A stretch of DNA of 48,877 nt, taken from contig NZ_LQWV01000005.1 of assembly GCF_001553855.1 (NCBI RefSeq), positions 1 through 48,877 on the forward strand, written 5' to 3'. The stretch comes from Streptococcus gordonii. GTDB taxonomy: Bacteria > Bacillota > Bacilli > Lactobacillales > Streptococcaceae. Made by a program: the position numbers and the translations under genes. This document shows, piece after piece, positions 33,411-44,532 of this stretch. Position 1 is the first letter of the stretch; each line of letters begins with the position of its first letter. Below the pieces are notes generated by a model. It did no database searches. It was not told the DNA's origin and was given only the letters and a program-made list of their open reading frames with translations.

Positions 33411-34751
33411 ATGCATCAGACCTATCATTTTAGCCAGCGCTTGAAGTTATTTCTTTCGATTTTTATTCCCGTCTTGATTTATCAGTTGGCAAATTATTCA
33501 GCGTCATTCGTAGATACAACCATGACTGGACAGTATGATACTCTCCATCTCGCTGGTGTGTCTATGGCTACAAGTCTATGGAGTCCTTTTTTCTCCTTTT
33601 TAACAGGGATTGTATCTGCTTTAGTGCCAATTGTTGGGCATCATTTGGGAAAAGGAGATGAAAAAAAGATTGCCTCAGATTTTTATCAATTTATCTATCT
33701 TTCGCTTGGCTTATCAATTGTCCTTTTTATATTGGTATTTTTTGGAGCTCCTCTTATTTTAGATAGTTTAACCTTAGAAAACCAAGTAGCAGTAGTGGCT
33801 AAACATTATCTCATGTACCTATCTCTTGGCATCATTCCGCTTTTACTCTTTAGTGTCGTACGCTCACTTTTAGATGCACTTGGTTTAACTCGCCTCTCCA
33901 TGTATTTGATGCTTTTACTTTTGCCTTTAAATGCTGGTTTTAATTACGCCTTAATCTATGGTGCATTCGGTTTTCCAGAAATGGGAGGTGCAGGAGTTGG
34001 TCTTGGAACATCTATAGCTTACTGGGTCCTCTTATTCATTTCAATATTGATTTTAATTAAACATCCAAAGGTTAAATCATATAAACTTTGGAAAAGACAA
34101 AGAGTGGTAGCAGAGGGAATTAAGGAGGGATTACGTCTGGGCTTACCAATTGGTGGAATTGTTTTTGCTGAAGTCGTTATTTTTTCCGTTGTAGGGCTTA
34201 TCATGGCCAAGTTTCCATCAATGGTGATTGCTAGCCATCAATCGGCCATGAACTTTTCAAATCTTATGTATGCCTTCCCCGCTGGCATATCTTCGGCAAT
34301 GGCGATTGTGGTTTCTTATGAAATTGGTGCCAAACGCTATGATGATGTAAAAAAATACTGTCGCTTAGGAAGGGTTACGGCTTTGCTTATTTCAGGATTT
34401 ACGCTTGTATTTCTCTATTTACTTCGAAATCAGGTTGCTTCTCTTTATGGTACAAACTCAGAGTTTATCGCTCTAACTTCCATCTTCTTAACTTATAGCC
34501 TATTCTTTCAACTAGCAGATACGTTTGCGGCTCCTTTACAGGGTATTCTTCGTGGCTACAAGGATACGACAGTACCATTTTACCTTGGACTAATTGGCTA
34601 TTGGGGAGTAGCTCTTCCGCTTGGATTATTTTTAGATAATATTTGTAAGTTAGGTCCTTATGGCTACTGGATTGGTTTAATCGCCAGCTTGATTTTCACT
34701 GGTATTCTTTATCAAATTCGTTTGAAGCAAGTCGAAAAGAAATGCAAATAA
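33411..34751 (+). CDS. MATE family efflux transporter
   Basis: A 446-residue protein with about 12 hydrophobic helices in two similar halves. The first half opens PVLIYQLANYSASFVDTTM and TLHLAGVSMATSLWSP, the second GLPIGGIVFAEVVIFSVVG; both are typical MATE (NorM-type) sequences. It would expel cationic compounds or drugs using H+ or Na+. Length fits the family (about 450). It has its own promoter and AGAGGAG ribosome-binding site. Confidence 0.92.
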   Translation: MHQTYHFSQRLKLFLSIFIPVLIYQLANYSASFVDTTMTGQYDTLHLAGVSMATSLWSPFFSFLTGIVSALVPIVGHHLGKGDEKKIASDFYQFIYLSLGLSIVLFILVFFGAPLILDSLTLENQVAVVAKHYLMYLSLGIIPLLLFSVVRSLLDALGLTRLSMYLMLLLLPLNAGFNYALIYGAFGFPEMGGAGVGLGTSIAYWVLLFISILILIKHPKVKSYKLWKRQRVVAEGIKEGLRLGLPIGGIVFAEVVIFSVVGLIMAKFPSMVIASHQSAMNFSNLMYAFPAGISSAMAIVVSYEIGAKRYDDVKKYCRLGRVTALLISGFTLVFLYLLRNQVASLYGTNSEFIALTSIFLTYSLFFQLADTFAAPLQGILRGYKDTTVPFYLGLIGYWGVALPLGLFLDNICKLGPYGYWIGLIASLIFTGILYQIRLKQVEKKCK

Positions 34752-34786
34752 AATGTGAAAGTTCTCTTATTTGATATTAGTTCGTG

Positions 34787-34799
34787 ATATCCGAACAAT
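34787..34799 (+). promoter_or_regulatory. PurBox (PurR site) upstream of guaC
   Basis: ATATCCGAACAAT fits the Gram-positive PurBox consensus AWWWCCGAACWWT at every position. A poorer inverted match (ATTAGTTCGTGATAT strand complement) abuts it upstream, making a near-palindromic pair. It lies 25 bp before the -35 box. PurR control of a GMP salvage/interconversion gene is expected. Confidence 0.75.
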
Positions 34800-34823
34800 T
34801 ACTCGCTAAATAGCTTTAGAATT

Positions 34824-34851
34824 TTGCTAAATCTTATTTTTGTGGTAAACT
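34824..34851 (+). promoter_or_regulatory. Promoter of guaC
   Basis: TTGCTA (34824-34829), 16-bp spacer, TAAACT (34846-34851) with an extended TGG. Confidence 0.55.
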
Positions 34852-34857
34852 TCATTA

Positions 34858-34933
34858 GGAAACGTCAAGAAAGACGTAGCGATGCGAAAGTGCATAGGTA
34901 GGTCTAAATAAAGATTATTGCGAGGAAAGCTCT
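34858..34933 (+). promoter_or_regulatory. Possible structured leader of guaC
   Basis: Two small stem-loops follow each other: ACGTC/GACGT (34862-34866/34873-34877) and ATGC/GCAT (34882-34885/34892-34895, loop GAAAGT). Then comes AGGTAGGTC and the GAGGAAAG ribosome-binding site. No known riboswitch class is matched. Confidence 0.3.
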
Positions 34934-35917
34934 ATGCTAAATGATTTTCAAGTTTTTGATTATGAAGATATCCAACTCATCCCAGCAAAATGTGTGGTTA
35001 AAAGTCGATCTGAGGCAGATACACGAGTGAAGTTTGGTAATCACACCTTCCGCTTGCCAGTTGTACCGTCTAATATGCAAACGATTATTGATGAGTCGGT
35101 TGCGGAAGAGCTTGCTCGAGGAGGGTATTTTTATATTATGCATCGTTTTGATGAAGAAGGACGTAAGCCATTTGTTAAACGAATGCATGAAAAAGGATTG
35201 ATTGCCTCTATTTCGGTTGGTGTTAAAGATTATGAATATGATTTTGTTAGCAGTCTGAAAGGAGATGCACCTGAATATATCACCATTGATATTGCTCATG
35301 GCCATTCTGACAGTGTAATTAAGATGATCCAACATATCAAAAAAGAACTGCCTGAGACTTTTGTCATTGCTGGTAATGTTGGTACACCCGAAGCGGTTCG
35401 TGAACTGGAAAACGCTGGAGCAGACGCGACAAAAGTAGGGATTGGACCAGGTAAGGTTTGTATTACCAAAGTAAAGACTGGTTTTGGCACAGGTGGTTGG
35501 CAATTATCAGCTTTGAGATGGTGTTCTAAGGTTGCCCGTAAGCCGATTATTGCTGATGGTGGGATTCGGACACATGGAGATATTGCCAAGTCTATTCGCT
35601 TTGGGGCTAGTATGGTTATGATTGGATCGCTCTTTGCTGGTCATATTGAAAGCCCAGGTGAGACTATTGAAATCGATGGTGATAAATTCAAAGAATATTA
35701 TGGTTCCGCGTCTGAGTACCAAAAGGGTGCCTATAAAAATGTTGAAGGAAAAAAGATTCTACTGCCTGCTAAAGGTCATTTACAGGATACATTGACTGAG
35801 ATGGAACAGGATTTGCAAAGTTCGATTTCTTATGCAGGTGGTCGTGATCTGCACAGTTTAACTAGAGTTGATTATGTTATCGTTAAGAATTCTATTTGGA
35901 ATGGCGATGCACATTAA
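34934..35917 (+). CDS. guaC: GMP reductase
   Basis: A 327-residue TIM-barrel enzyme of the IMPDH/GMPR family. Catalytic Cys in [16 protein letters not shown] (about residue 175), a phosphate-binding GG in [17 protein letters not shown], and the second loop [15 protein letters not shown]. No CBS domains are present, and the length matches GuaC2 of Firmicutes (about 326), which separates it from IMP dehydrogenase (about 490). It reduces GMP to IMP with NADPH. The promoter for the downstream xpt riboswitch lies inside its 3' end. Confidence 0.96.
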   Translation: MLNDFQVFDYEDIQLIPAKCVVKSRSEADTRVKFGNHTFRLPVVPSNMQTIIDESVAEELARGGYFYIMHRFDEEGRKPFVKRMHEKGLIASISVGVKDYEYDFVSSLKGDAPEYITIDIAHGHSDSVIKMIQHIKKELPETFVIAGNVGTPEAVRELENAGADATKVGIGPGKVCITKVKTGFGTGGWQLSALRWCSKVARKPIIADGGIRTHGDIAKSIRFGASMVMIGSLFAGHIESPGETIEIDGDKFKEYYGSASEYQKGAYKNVEGKKILLPAKGHLQDTLTEMEQDLQSSISYAGGRDLHSLTRVDYVIVKNSIWNGDAH

Positions 35918-35925
35918 GGTATAAT
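35896..35925 (+). promoter_or_regulatory. Promoter of xpt-pbuX
   Basis: TTGGAA (35896-35901), 18-bp spacer, TATAAT (35920-35925). The -35 is inside the last codons of guaC, and the start point falls just before the riboswitch. Confidence 0.7.
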
Positions 35926-35933
35926 AAAGAAAA

Positions 35934-35998
35934 ACTTATTTATCTTGCTAATGATTGGGGCAAGGTCTCTACAAGATGCCAAACATCTAACAATAAGT
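35934..35998 (+). promoter_or_regulatory. Purine (guanine-type) riboswitch
   Basis: The three-way junction can be drawn directly: P1 ACTTATT/AATAAGT (35934-35940/35992-35998), P2 CTTGC/GCAAG with a loop containing TTGGG, the junction GTCTCTAC like the family's GTTTCTACC, P3 AGATG/CATCT with loop CCAAA, and AAC before the 3' side of P1. GG in L2 can pair with CC in L3. The C in the last junction points to guanine, not adenine. L3 and the last junction are shorter than in the B. subtilis xpt aptamer. The genes downstream (xpt, pbuX) are classic targets. Confidence 0.8.
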
Positions 35999-36014
35999 GA
36001 GTCTTACAAGTTTC

Positions 36015-36080
36015 CTGTTACTTTTGTAACAGGTTACTGTCGTTGTATGAGGACTTGCTTTAAGCGGGTCCTTATTTTGT
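36015..36080 (+). terminator. Riboswitch expression platform with intrinsic terminator
   Basis: A first stem CCTGTTAC/GTAACAGG (36014-36021/36026-36033) is followed by AGGACTTGC (36050-36058) / GCGGGTCCT (36064-36072, with G-T pairs) and TATTTTGTTTT, ending 18 bp before the xpt start. Guanine binding would favour termination. Confidence 0.75.
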
Positions 36081-36085
36081 TTTAA

Positions 36086-37946
<1,861 letters not shown>

Positions 37947-37947
37947 G

Positions 37948-38021
37948 AGGCTGTTTTTGAACTGCCCCCCAAAGGTTAGATTTCTAATATCTAACTTTTG
38001 GGGTCAGTACATTTACGGCCT
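37948..38021. repeat. Large imperfect inverted repeat, IS-end-like, also serving as terminator
   Basis: Arms 37948-37981 and 37989-38021 are about 80 percent complementary over 33-34 nt, with a 7-nt loop. The core (ACTGCCCCCCAAAGGTTAGAT versus the complement ACTGACCCCAAAAGTTAGAT) resembles IS3-type terminal repeats that read TGACCCCAAAAGTTAG. No transposase lies between, so two ends seem fused head to head. The right arm is followed by TTTTTC, so the RNA can end pbuX transcripts. Confidence 0.7.
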
Positions 38022-38029
38022 TTTTCAAA

Positions 38030-38054
38030 TAAAAAAACCGCTTGAGTAGCGGTT
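38030..38054 (-). terminator. Terminator of the tautomerase gene (minus strand)
   Basis: AACCGCT (38036-38042) / AGCGGTT (38048-38054). Read on the minus strand it is followed by a T run (38035 downward). Confidence 0.85.
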
Positions 38055-38059
38055 ATAGA

Positions 38060-38242
38060 TTATTTTGTACGCATTTCACCGTGTGGGAAATAGGTTCCTT
38101 CAGGCATATCGTTAATGATGACATGGACTGCAGATTGAGGAGCACCAGTATTTCTGACAACAGCCTCGGTCACTTCCTTAGCAAGAGCTTTCTTTTGTTC
38201 GAGCGTACGACCTTCAAATAAATCAATTCTAACAAATGGCAT
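38060..38242 (-). CDS. 4-oxalocrotonate tautomerase-like protein
   Basis: A 60-residue protein starting MPFVRIDLFEGRTLEQKKAL. After removal of Met the N-terminal Pro is the catalytic base of this superfamily (DmpI/XylH/YwhB type). VHVIINDMPEGTYFPHGE is the C-terminal part. Proteins of this size form hexamers. The true substrate in streptococci is unknown. It is the only minus-strand gene between pbuX and tdk, with GGAGGC upstream as ribosome-binding site and its own terminator. Confidence 0.93.
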   Translation of the reverse strand: MPFVRIDLFEGRTLEQKKALAKEVTEAVVRNTGAPQSAVHVIINDMPEGTYFPHGEMRTK

Positions 38243-38363
38243 TAGATTGCCTCCTTTATTTTCTTAACCTTATTTTATCACAATTTAGGTTTTAATGCTT
38301 GTCCAATTATGGTACAATTAAATGGATTAACTTATAGAATGGAAGAAGAAAAAGTTAGAGATT

Positions 38364-38939
38364 ATGGCTCAATTATATTATAAATACGGCACAATGAACT
38401 CAGGAAAGACTATTGAGATCTTAAAAGTTGCTCATAACTACGAGGAACAGGGCAAGGGTGTTGTGATTATGACCAGCGCGGTTGACACTCGAGACGGTGT
38501 TGGGTATGTATCAAGCCGAATTGGTATGAAACGCCAGGCAATGGCAATTGAAGAAGATACAGATATTTTGGGCTATATCAAAAATTTACCAGAAAAACCT
38601 TACTGTATTTTAATCGATGAGGCTCAGTTTTTAAAACGCCACCATGTCTATGATTTGGCTAGAGTAGTAGATGAGCTAGATGTTCCGGTTATGGCTTTTG
38701 GTCTAAAAAACGACTTTCGTAACGAGCTCTTCGAAGGTTCTAAACACCTCTTGCTCTTGGCTGATAAGATAGAGGAAATCAAGACTATCTGCCAATACTG
38801 TTCACGAAAAGCAACTATGGTTTTGCGAACAGATCATGGAAAACCAGTATATGACGGGGAACAGATTCAAATCGGTGGTAATGAAACTTATATCCCAGTC
38901 TGTCGCAAGCATTATTTTAAGCCAGACATTAATAATTGA
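38364..38939 (+). CDS. tdk: Thymidine kinase
   Basis: A 191-residue type II thymidine kinase: P-loop [13 protein letters not shown] (about 8-20), Walker B-like [15 protein letters not shown], and a zinc-binding group with CQYC and VCRKHYF. It phosphorylates thymidine in the salvage route. A probable extended -10 (TGGTACAAT, 38310-38318) lies upstream. prfA begins 32 bp downstream, as in many streptococci, so they are likely co-transcribed. Confidence 0.96.
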   Translation: MAQLYYKYGTMNSGKTIEILKVAHNYEEQGKGVVIMTSAVDTRDGVGYVSSRIGMKRQAMAIEEDTDILGYIKNLPEKPYCILIDEAQFLKRHHVYDLARVVDELDVPVMAFGLKNDFRNELFEGSKHLLLLADKIEEIKTICQYCSRKATMVLRTDHGKPVYDGEQIQIGGNETYIPVCRKHYFKPDINN

Positions 38940-38971
38940 ATGATTGAAATAAAGGAGATGATGAAAAATCT

Positions 38972-40051
38972 ATGAATATTTATGAACAGTTACAGGCGGT
39001 TGAAGATCGCTACGAAGAGTTAGGAGAATTATTGAGTGACCCAGATGTGGTCTCTGACACCAAACGTTTCATGGAGCTTTCTAAGGAAGAAGCTGGAACT
39101 CGCGATACTGTAACAGCTTATCGCGAATATAAACAAGTCCTCCAAAACATCGTCGACGCTGAAGAAATGATCAAGGAATCTGGTGGTGATGAGGACTTGG
39201 AGGAAATGGCCAAGCAAGAGCTAAAAGATGCCAAGGCTGAAAAAGAAGAATACGAGGAAAAGCTTAAAATTCTTCTTTTACCCAAAGATCCAAACGACGA
39301 TAAGAATATTATTCTTGAAATCCGCGGAGCTGCAGGAGGAGACGAAGCGCAGTTATTCGCAGGAGACCTCTTGCAGATGTATCAAAAATATGCTGAAAGT
39401 CAGGGCTGGCGCTTTGAAGTTATGGAAGCCTCTTATAATGGTGTAGGTGGGATCAAGGAAGTAGTCGCTATGGTCTCGGGTCAGTCGGTCTACTCAAAAC
39501 TCAAGTATGAATCGGGCGCTCATCGTGTACAGCGAGTTCCTGTGACTGAAAGCCAAGGTCGCGTTCACACCTCGACGGCAACTGTCTTGGTGATGCCAGA
39601 AATTGAAGAAGTGGAATACGACATTGATCCTAAAGATCTTCGGGTGGACATCTACCACGCTTCAGGTGCCGGCGGACAGAATGTAAATAAGGTTGCGACT
39701 GCGGTTCGTATCGTCCATCTGCCAACCAATATCAAGGTTGAAATGCAGGAAGAGCGGACCCAGCAGAAGAACCGGGATAAGGCTATGAAAATCATCCGAG
39801 CTCGTGTGGCAGACCATTTTGCTCAAATTGCTCAAGATGAGCAGGATGCAGAACGCAAGTCTACAATTGGTACTGGTGATCGCTCAGAGCGGATTCGCAC
39901 CTATAATTTCCCGCAAAACCGAGTAACAGACCACCGTATCGGACTGACCTTGCAAAAACTGGACACAATTTTAGCTGGTAAACTGGATGAAGTCGTTGAT
40001 GCTTTGGTTCTCTATGACCAAACGCAAAAACTAGAAGAGTTGAATAAGTAA
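38972..40051 (+). CDS. prfA: Peptide chain release factor 1
   Basis: A 359-residue protein with the universal GGQ in [18 protein letters not shown] (about residue 234), which triggers peptide release at the ribosome. The domain that reads UAG/UAA lies in residues 110-220, the expected anticodon-like PxT loop region being near [13 protein letters not shown]. Length fits RF1 (about 359). Its stop overlaps the start of prmC, which methylates the Gln of this GGQ motif. Confidence 0.97.
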   Translation: MNIYEQLQAVEDRYEELGELLSDPDVVSDTKRFMELSKEEAGTRDTVTAYREYKQVLQNIVDAEEMIKESGGDEDLEEMAKQELKDAKAEKEEYEEKLKILLLPKDPNDDKNIILEIRGAAGGDEAQLFAGDLLQMYQKYAESQGWRFEVMEASYNGVGGIKEVVAMVSGQSVYSKLKYESGAHRVQRVPVTESQGRVHTSTATVLVMPEIEEVEYDIDPKDLRVDIYHASGAGGQNVNKVATAVRIVHLPTNIKVEMQEERTQQKNRDKAMKIIRARVADHFAQIAQDEQDAERKSTIGTGDRSERIRTYNFPQNRVTDHRIGLTLQKLDTILAGKLDEVVDALVLYDQTQKLEELNK

Positions 40052-40881
40052 TGACATTGGCTCAATATTTGGCTGAGCTAGAGCAGGATCTGGTAGCAGC
40101 GGGAGAAGAAGCAGAAAGCCTGTCTTTCGTTTATCGGGCTCTCAATCAGCTTTCCTTTACCGACTTTGTTCTCAAACTTCGGACAGAAGTCAGCCAGGAA
40201 GAACGTGAGCAGCTAAAAGCAATTCAAGAGCAGCTACTTGCTCACAAACCTGCCCAATATATTATTGGTAGCAGTGACTTTCACGGCCTGACTCTCAAGG
40301 TGGATGAGCGGGTGTTGATTCCAAGGCCTGAGACGGAGGAGCTGGTGGAGCTGATTTTGTCAGAAAATCCCGAAACACCTCTATCTGTCTTGGATATCGG
40401 AACAGGTAGCGGAGCCATTGCTCTTGCACTAGCAAACAGCCGTCCAGACTGGCAGATTACTGCTTCTGATCTCTCAAGCGATGCTCTTTCCTTGGCAAGA
40501 GAAAATGCTCAGTCTTGCGGGCTCAACCTCACTCTTGTCCAATCTGATTGCTTAGATGTAATACAAGGAAAATTTGACATTATCGTCTCCAATCCGCCTT
40601 ATATTTCAGAAGAAGATAAGGATGAAGTTGGACTTAATGTTCTGACCTCAGAGCCTCACATGGCTCTCTTTGCTGGAGAGAATGGCTATGCCATCTACCG
40701 AAAAATAGCTGAGCAAGCAGGGGACTATCTGACAGAAAAAGGAAAAATCTATCTGGAGATTGGCTACAAGCAGGGTGACGGTGTCAGGGAGTTATTGAAA
40801 GAATCCTTCCCGCAAAAACGAATCCGAGTTCTGAAAGATCAATTTGGCAAAGATAGAATGGTGGCGATGGACAATGGATAA
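40051..40881 (+). CDS. prmC: Release factor glutamine methyltransferase
   Basis: A 276-residue protein: N-terminal helical domain, then an S-adenosylmethionine-dependent methyltransferase with SAM-binding VLDIGTGSGAIALALA (about 114-129) and the substrate motif NPPY (IIVSNPPYISEED, about residue 181). It methylates the GGQ glutamine of RF1 and RF2. The start overlaps the prfA stop, and the end overlaps the next gene by 8 bp (ATGGATAA). Confidence 0.97.
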   Translation: MTLAQYLAELEQDLVAAGEEAESLSFVYRALNQLSFTDFVLKLRTEVSQEEREQLKAIQEQLLAHKPAQYIIGSSDFHGLTLKVDERVLIPRPETEELVELILSENPETPLSVLDIGTGSGAIALALANSRPDWQITASDLSSDALSLARENAQSCGLNLTLVQSDCLDVIQGKFDIIVSNPPYISEEDKDEVGLNVLTSEPHMALFAGENGYAIYRKIAEQAGDYLTEKGKIYLEIGYKQGDGVRELLKESFPQKRIRVLKDQFGKDRMVAMDNG

Positions 40882-41464
40882 AATAGAAAAGACTCTGGCA
40901 GCAGGCGGAGCAGTTGTCCTGCCAACAGAAACTGTTTATGGCCTCTTTGCACAGGCATTGAATGAAGAGGCGGTTGAGCGAGTCTATGAGTTAAAGCGAA
41001 GACCTCGCGACAAGGCTCTTAATCTTAATGTGGCTAGCTTAGAAGAGATTTATGCCTTTTCTAAGAATCAGCCCACTTATCTAGATCAACTCTACCAAGC
41101 CTTTCTGCCTGGGCCATTGACAATTATTCTCCAAGCCAATGACCAAGTGCCGACTTGGATAAACTCGGGTATGGATACTGTTGGCTTTCGAATTCCTAAG
41201 CATTCGGTTACACTGGACTTGATTCGCAAGTACGGTCCCTTGATTGGTCCATCCGCCAATCTTTCTGGAAAAGTTAGTGGAACTTCTTTTCAGCAGATTG
41301 TGATGGATTTTCAAGAGCAAGTCTCGGGAGTAGAAGATGATGCTGCTTTGACAGGTCAGGATTCAACCATCCTAGACTTATCTGGAGAAAAGGCTCATAT
41401 TTTACGCCAGGGAGCGATTACTCGTGAGGATATCCTCGCCCAAGTAAATGGTATAAAATTTTAA
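40874..41464 (+). CDS. L-threonylcarbamoyladenylate synthase (Sua5/TsaC/YwlC family)
   Basis: A 196-residue protein starting at ATG 40874 ([19 protein letters not shown]), overlapping the prmC stop; a longer frame from 40844 has no ribosome-binding site. YrdC domain with [28 protein letters not shown] and [12 protein letters not shown]. It makes the threonylcarbamoyl-AMP used for the t6A37 modification of tRNAs reading ANN codons. Only the single YrdC domain is present (TsaC-like length), without the Sua5 C-terminal domain. Confidence 0.93.
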   Translation: MDKIEKTLAAGGAVVLPTETVYGLFAQALNEEAVERVYELKRRPRDKALNLNVASLEEIYAFSKNQPTYLDQLYQAFLPGPLTIILQANDQVPTWINSGMDTVGFRIPKHSVTLDLIRKYGPLIGPSANLSGKVSGTSFQQIVMDFQEQVSGVEDDAALTGQDSTILDLSGEKAHILRQGAITREDILAQVNGIKF

Positions 41465-41511
41465 CTTTTAGGACCTTAGGTCCTATTTTCGCAAAAGAAG
41501 GGAGACACCTT

Positions 41512-42774
41512 ATGATTTTTGACCAAGAAGACTACAAAGCATTTGACCCAGAGATTTGGGAAGCAGTTGCAAAAGAAGAAGAACGTCAGCAACATAATAT
41601 TGAGCTGATTGCTTCAGAAAATGTCGTTTCTAAAGCTGTCATGGCTGCTCAAGGTTCTATTTTGACCAATAAGTATGCTGAAGGTTACCCAGGTCGCCGT
41701 TACTATGGTGGGACAGATGTAGTGGATGTGATTGAGAGCCTTGCAATTGAACGTGCCAAGGAAATCTTTGGTGCTAAGTTTGCCAATGTGCAACCTCACT
41801 CAGGTAGTCAGGCTAATTGTGCAGCTTATATGGCTTTGATTGAGCCGGGCGATACAGTTATGGGTATGGATTTGTCTGCTGGCGGTCACTTGACTCACGG
41901 TGCTTCGGTCAGTTTCTCTGGCCAAACCTACAATTTTGTATCTTATAGTGTTGACCCAGAAACAGAATTACTGGACTTTGATGCTATCCTCCAGCAGGCC
42001 AAAGAAGTTCAACCTAAGCTGATTGTGGCGGGAGCTTCAGCCTATTCTCACATCATTGACTTCTCAAAATTCCGTGAAATCGCTGATGCAGTCGGTGCCA
42101 AGCTTATGGTAGATATGGCTCACATCGCTGGTTTGGTTGCTGCAGGTCTCCATCCTAGCCCTGTGCCTTATGCGGATATCACAACCACGACGACCCATAA
42201 GACCTTGCGAGGACCTCGCGGTGGATTGATTTTGACCAATGATGAAGACTTGGCTAAGAAAATTAACTCAGCTATCTTCCCAGGAATTCAGGGCGGACCG
42301 TTGGAACACGTTATTGCAGCCAAAGCAGTTGCCTTTAAAGAAGTACTTGATCCAGCTTTCAAAGTCTATGCTCAGCAGATTTTGGATAACGCCAAAGCCA
42401 TGGCCCAAGTCTTCCGTCAACATGACAAGTTCCGTGTGATTTCTGACGGCACCGAAAATCACCTTTTCTTGGTGGATGTTACTAAGGTTGTAGAAAACGG
42501 GAAAGTAGCTCAAAATCTCTTGGATGAAGTCAATATTACGCTTAATAAAAACTCCATTCCTTACGAGACTTTGTCACCGTTTAAGACTAGTGGAATTCGT
42601 ATCGGTACAGCAGCAATTGCAGCTCGAGGCTTTGGTGTAACAGAAAGCATCAAGGTAGCAGAGCTTATTATCAAGGCTCTGGAAAATGCAGAGAACGAAG
42701 CGGTGCTGAACCAAGTGCGGGCAGAAGTTCGCGAATTGACGGACGCTTTTCCACTTTATGAGGGCTTGAACTAA
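41512..42774 (+). CDS. glyA: Serine hydroxymethyltransferase
   Basis: A 420-residue pyridoxal-phosphate enzyme. The PLP lysine is in [18 protein letters not shown] (about residue 229). Other family blocks are [34 protein letters not shown] and [14 protein letters not shown]. It interconverts serine and glycine with tetrahydrofolate. The ribosome-binding site is GAAGGGAG. A small stem AGGACC/GGTCCT (41471-41485) sits before it and might reduce read-through. Confidence 0.97.
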   Translation: MIFDQEDYKAFDPEIWEAVAKEEERQQHNIELIASENVVSKAVMAAQGSILTNKYAEGYPGRRYYGGTDVVDVIESLAIERAKEIFGAKFANVQPHSGSQANCAAYMALIEPGDTVMGMDLSAGGHLTHGASVSFSGQTYNFVSYSVDPETELLDFDAILQQAKEVQPKLIVAGASAYSHIIDFSKFREIADAVGAKLMVDMAHIAGLVAAGLHPSPVPYADITTTTTHKTLRGPRGGLILTNDEDLAKKINSAIFPGIQGGPLEHVIAAKAVAFKEVLDPAFKVYAQQILDNAKAMAQVFRQHDKFRVISDGTENHLFLVDVTKVVENGKVAQNLLDEVNITLNKNSIPYETLSPFKTSGIRIGTAAIAARGFGVTESIKVAELIIKALENAENEAVLNQVRAEVRELTDAFPLYEGLN

Positions 42775-42775
42775 G

Positions 42776-43750
42776 ATGGATATTTACGTAAAAAAAGCGA
42801 TTATTCATCAATTCAGCCCAGCTGATACCGAACTGCTGTTGGCGGATAAATTACTCAACATCACTCCCAAGATTGAAGAATACCTGCGCAAGAAGATTGA
42901 GCGGGTGTATTCTGACGATGCTAAAACAGGTGTTTTCGATCCCGAAAACATCTTTTTATCCCAACTTTCAGATGACTTGCTGAAAACATCAGTGACAGTT
43001 GCTAAGCTTTGGCAAGAGGAGTTTTCAGTCAGTGAAAACCAGAAAACCAACGATCTGATTTTTGTCCAGTTTGACAAAGAGGGTGTGGAGCACTTTGCTT
43101 TTCTGCGGATTGCTCTGCGGGAAACTCTGACCCACTTGGGTGGTGAGGTGGACAATCCTATCAAACTAACTCAGAACAATCTGCCTGGCTTTGGTACAGG
43201 TGCGGATGAGGCTGTTGTCATCAATCTCAGATCTCGCAAGTACCACCTGATTGAAAAGCGTATCAAGTACAACGGTGCCTTTCTCAATTACATGTCAGAC
43301 AATCTCTTGCAGGTCAATCCGACAATCTCAGCCAAGAAATCAATTAAAACTTTAGAGAAAACAGCTCAGAGGGTTGCTGAAAGTTTTAATAAAGACGATT
43401 TCCAGTTCCAGTCCAAGGTCAAGTCCAGCATTTTCAAAAATCTGGAAGAAAATGACGAACTGTCACCTGAGAAACTGGCTGATGATCTTTTTGACAACAA
43501 TCTAACAGCTCGTCTTAGTTTTATTGACCAAGTCAAGGAAGCTATTCCTGAGCCAGTCAAATTTGATGAGATTGACAGCAGTCGCCAGAAGAAAAAGTTT
43601 GAAAATCAAAAACTCTCCCTTTCAAATGGAATCGAGCTCATTGTTCCTAATAATATCTATCAAGACGCAGAGTCAGTAGAATTTATTCAGAACGATAATG
43701 GGACCTATTCTATTTTGATTAAGAACATCGAGGATATCCAAAATAAATAA
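42776..43750 (+). CDS. Nucleoid-associated protein (NdpA/YejK-like)
   Basis: A 324-residue protein opening [15 protein letters not shown], with [15 protein letters not shown] and [21 protein letters not shown] typical of the 37-kDa nucleoid-associated protein family, first described in enterobacteria as YejK. The function in streptococci is not established; binding to DNA is inferred. It starts 1 bp after glyA and its stop overlaps the next start (TAATG), so it is part of the glyA operon. Confidence 0.85.
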   Translation: MDIYVKKAIIHQFSPADTELLLADKLLNITPKIEEYLRKKIERVYSDDAKTGVFDPENIFLSQLSDDLLKTSVTVAKLWQEEFSVSENQKTNDLIFVQFDKEGVEHFAFLRIALRETLTHLGGEVDNPIKLTQNNLPGFGTGADEAVVINLRSRKYHLIEKRIKYNGAFLNYMSDNLLQVNPTISAKKSIKTLEKTAQRVAESFNKDDFQFQSKVKSSIFKNLEENDELSPEKLADDLFDNNLTARLSFIDQVKEAIPEPVKFDEIDSSRQKKKFENQKLSLSNGIELIVPNNIYQDAESVEFIQNDNGTYSILIKNIEDIQNK

Positions 43751-44352
43751 TGTTTAAATTTCTAAGAAGACTGATTCTAGTCCTTTTTGTGCTCTTTGCT
43801 GGCTACAAGATTTATCAGATTCATCATGATGTCAAGCAGGTTATGAAGTATCAGACTTTAGTCAGAGAAGTATTGGACGAACGTGACACAGCGGCTAATG
43901 AGGAATTGGTACTGGCCATGATTTATACAGAAACAAAGGGGAAAGATACTGATGTTATGCAGTCCAGTGAAAGCGCGACCGGTCAGACCAATGCTATCAG
44001 GGACAACAAAGAAAGTATTCGTCAGGGCGTCCAGACCTTATCTGATAACCTGGAGTTGGCTAGCAAGAAAAAAGTAGATGTTTGGACAGCAGTACAAGCC
44101 TATAATTTCGGTCAAGCCTATATCGACTACGTAGCTAAAAACGGTGGCGAGAATACACTGGAGCTGGCCAAAAAGTATTCCAAAGAAGTAGTAGCACCAA
44201 GCTTAGGAAATGTAACCGGCAAGACCTATGGCTACTATAACTTGATTTCAATTTTCCACGGTCCAGAGCTCTATATCAACGGCGGTAATTATTATTATTC
44301 CCGTCAGGTCAGACTAAATATGTATATCATGAGAGTTATGAATTGGTTCTAA
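43750..44352 (+). CDS. Lysozyme-like secreted/membrane-anchored protein (PvaA-like)
   Basis: A 200-residue protein with an N-terminal membrane helix (about residues 4-22, [17 protein letters not shown]), then a lysozyme-like/transglycosylase fold: [21 protein letters not shown] with the likely catalytic Glu, a central helix bundle, and [20 protein letters not shown]. It resembles pneumococcal vaccine antigen A and related cell-wall hydrolase-like proteins. It probably cuts or binds peptidoglycan outside the membrane. It is last in the glyA operon, followed by a terminator. Confidence 0.85.
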   Translation: MFKFLRRLILVLFVLFAGYKIYQIHHDVKQVMKYQTLVREVLDERDTAANEELVLAMIYTETKGKDTDVMQSSESATGQTNAIRDNKESIRQGVQTLSDNLELASKKKVDVWTAVQAYNFGQAYIDYVAKNGGENTLELAKKYSKEVVAPSLGNVTGKTYGYYNLISIFHGPELYINGGNYYYSRQVRLNMYIMRVMNWF

Positions 44353-44369
44353 AATGTTTTTTAATATTG

Positions 44370-44407
44370 GCTTAAAATCAAGGATTCATTGGTTTTAAGC
44401 TTTTTTT
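44370..44407 (+). terminator. Terminator of glyA operon
   Basis: GCTTAAAATCA (44370-44380) / TGGTTTTAAGC (44390-44400) with one G-T pair, followed by TTTTTTT. Confidence 0.88.
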
Positions 44408-44452
44408 ATTCTACATAAGTTTTTGGTTTTCATTATAAAATATTATTCTATA

Positions 44453-44495
44453 TTAAGATATATATATAGATATCTTAATTAGAATAATGTATAAT
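44453..44495 (+). promoter_or_regulatory. AT-rich palindrome and -10 box before the CshA-like gene
   Basis: A perfect inverted repeat TTAAGATAT (44453-44461) / ATATCTTAA (44470-44478) with an 8-bp AT spacer, extending imperfectly outward. It ends 11 bp before TATAAT (44490-44495). No good -35 is seen; the palindrome occupies that place and is a candidate operator for an activator or repressor. Confidence 0.5.
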
Positions 44496-44532
44496 AATTA
44501 ATTGGAATTAAATGCGTATTTAGGAGATTATT

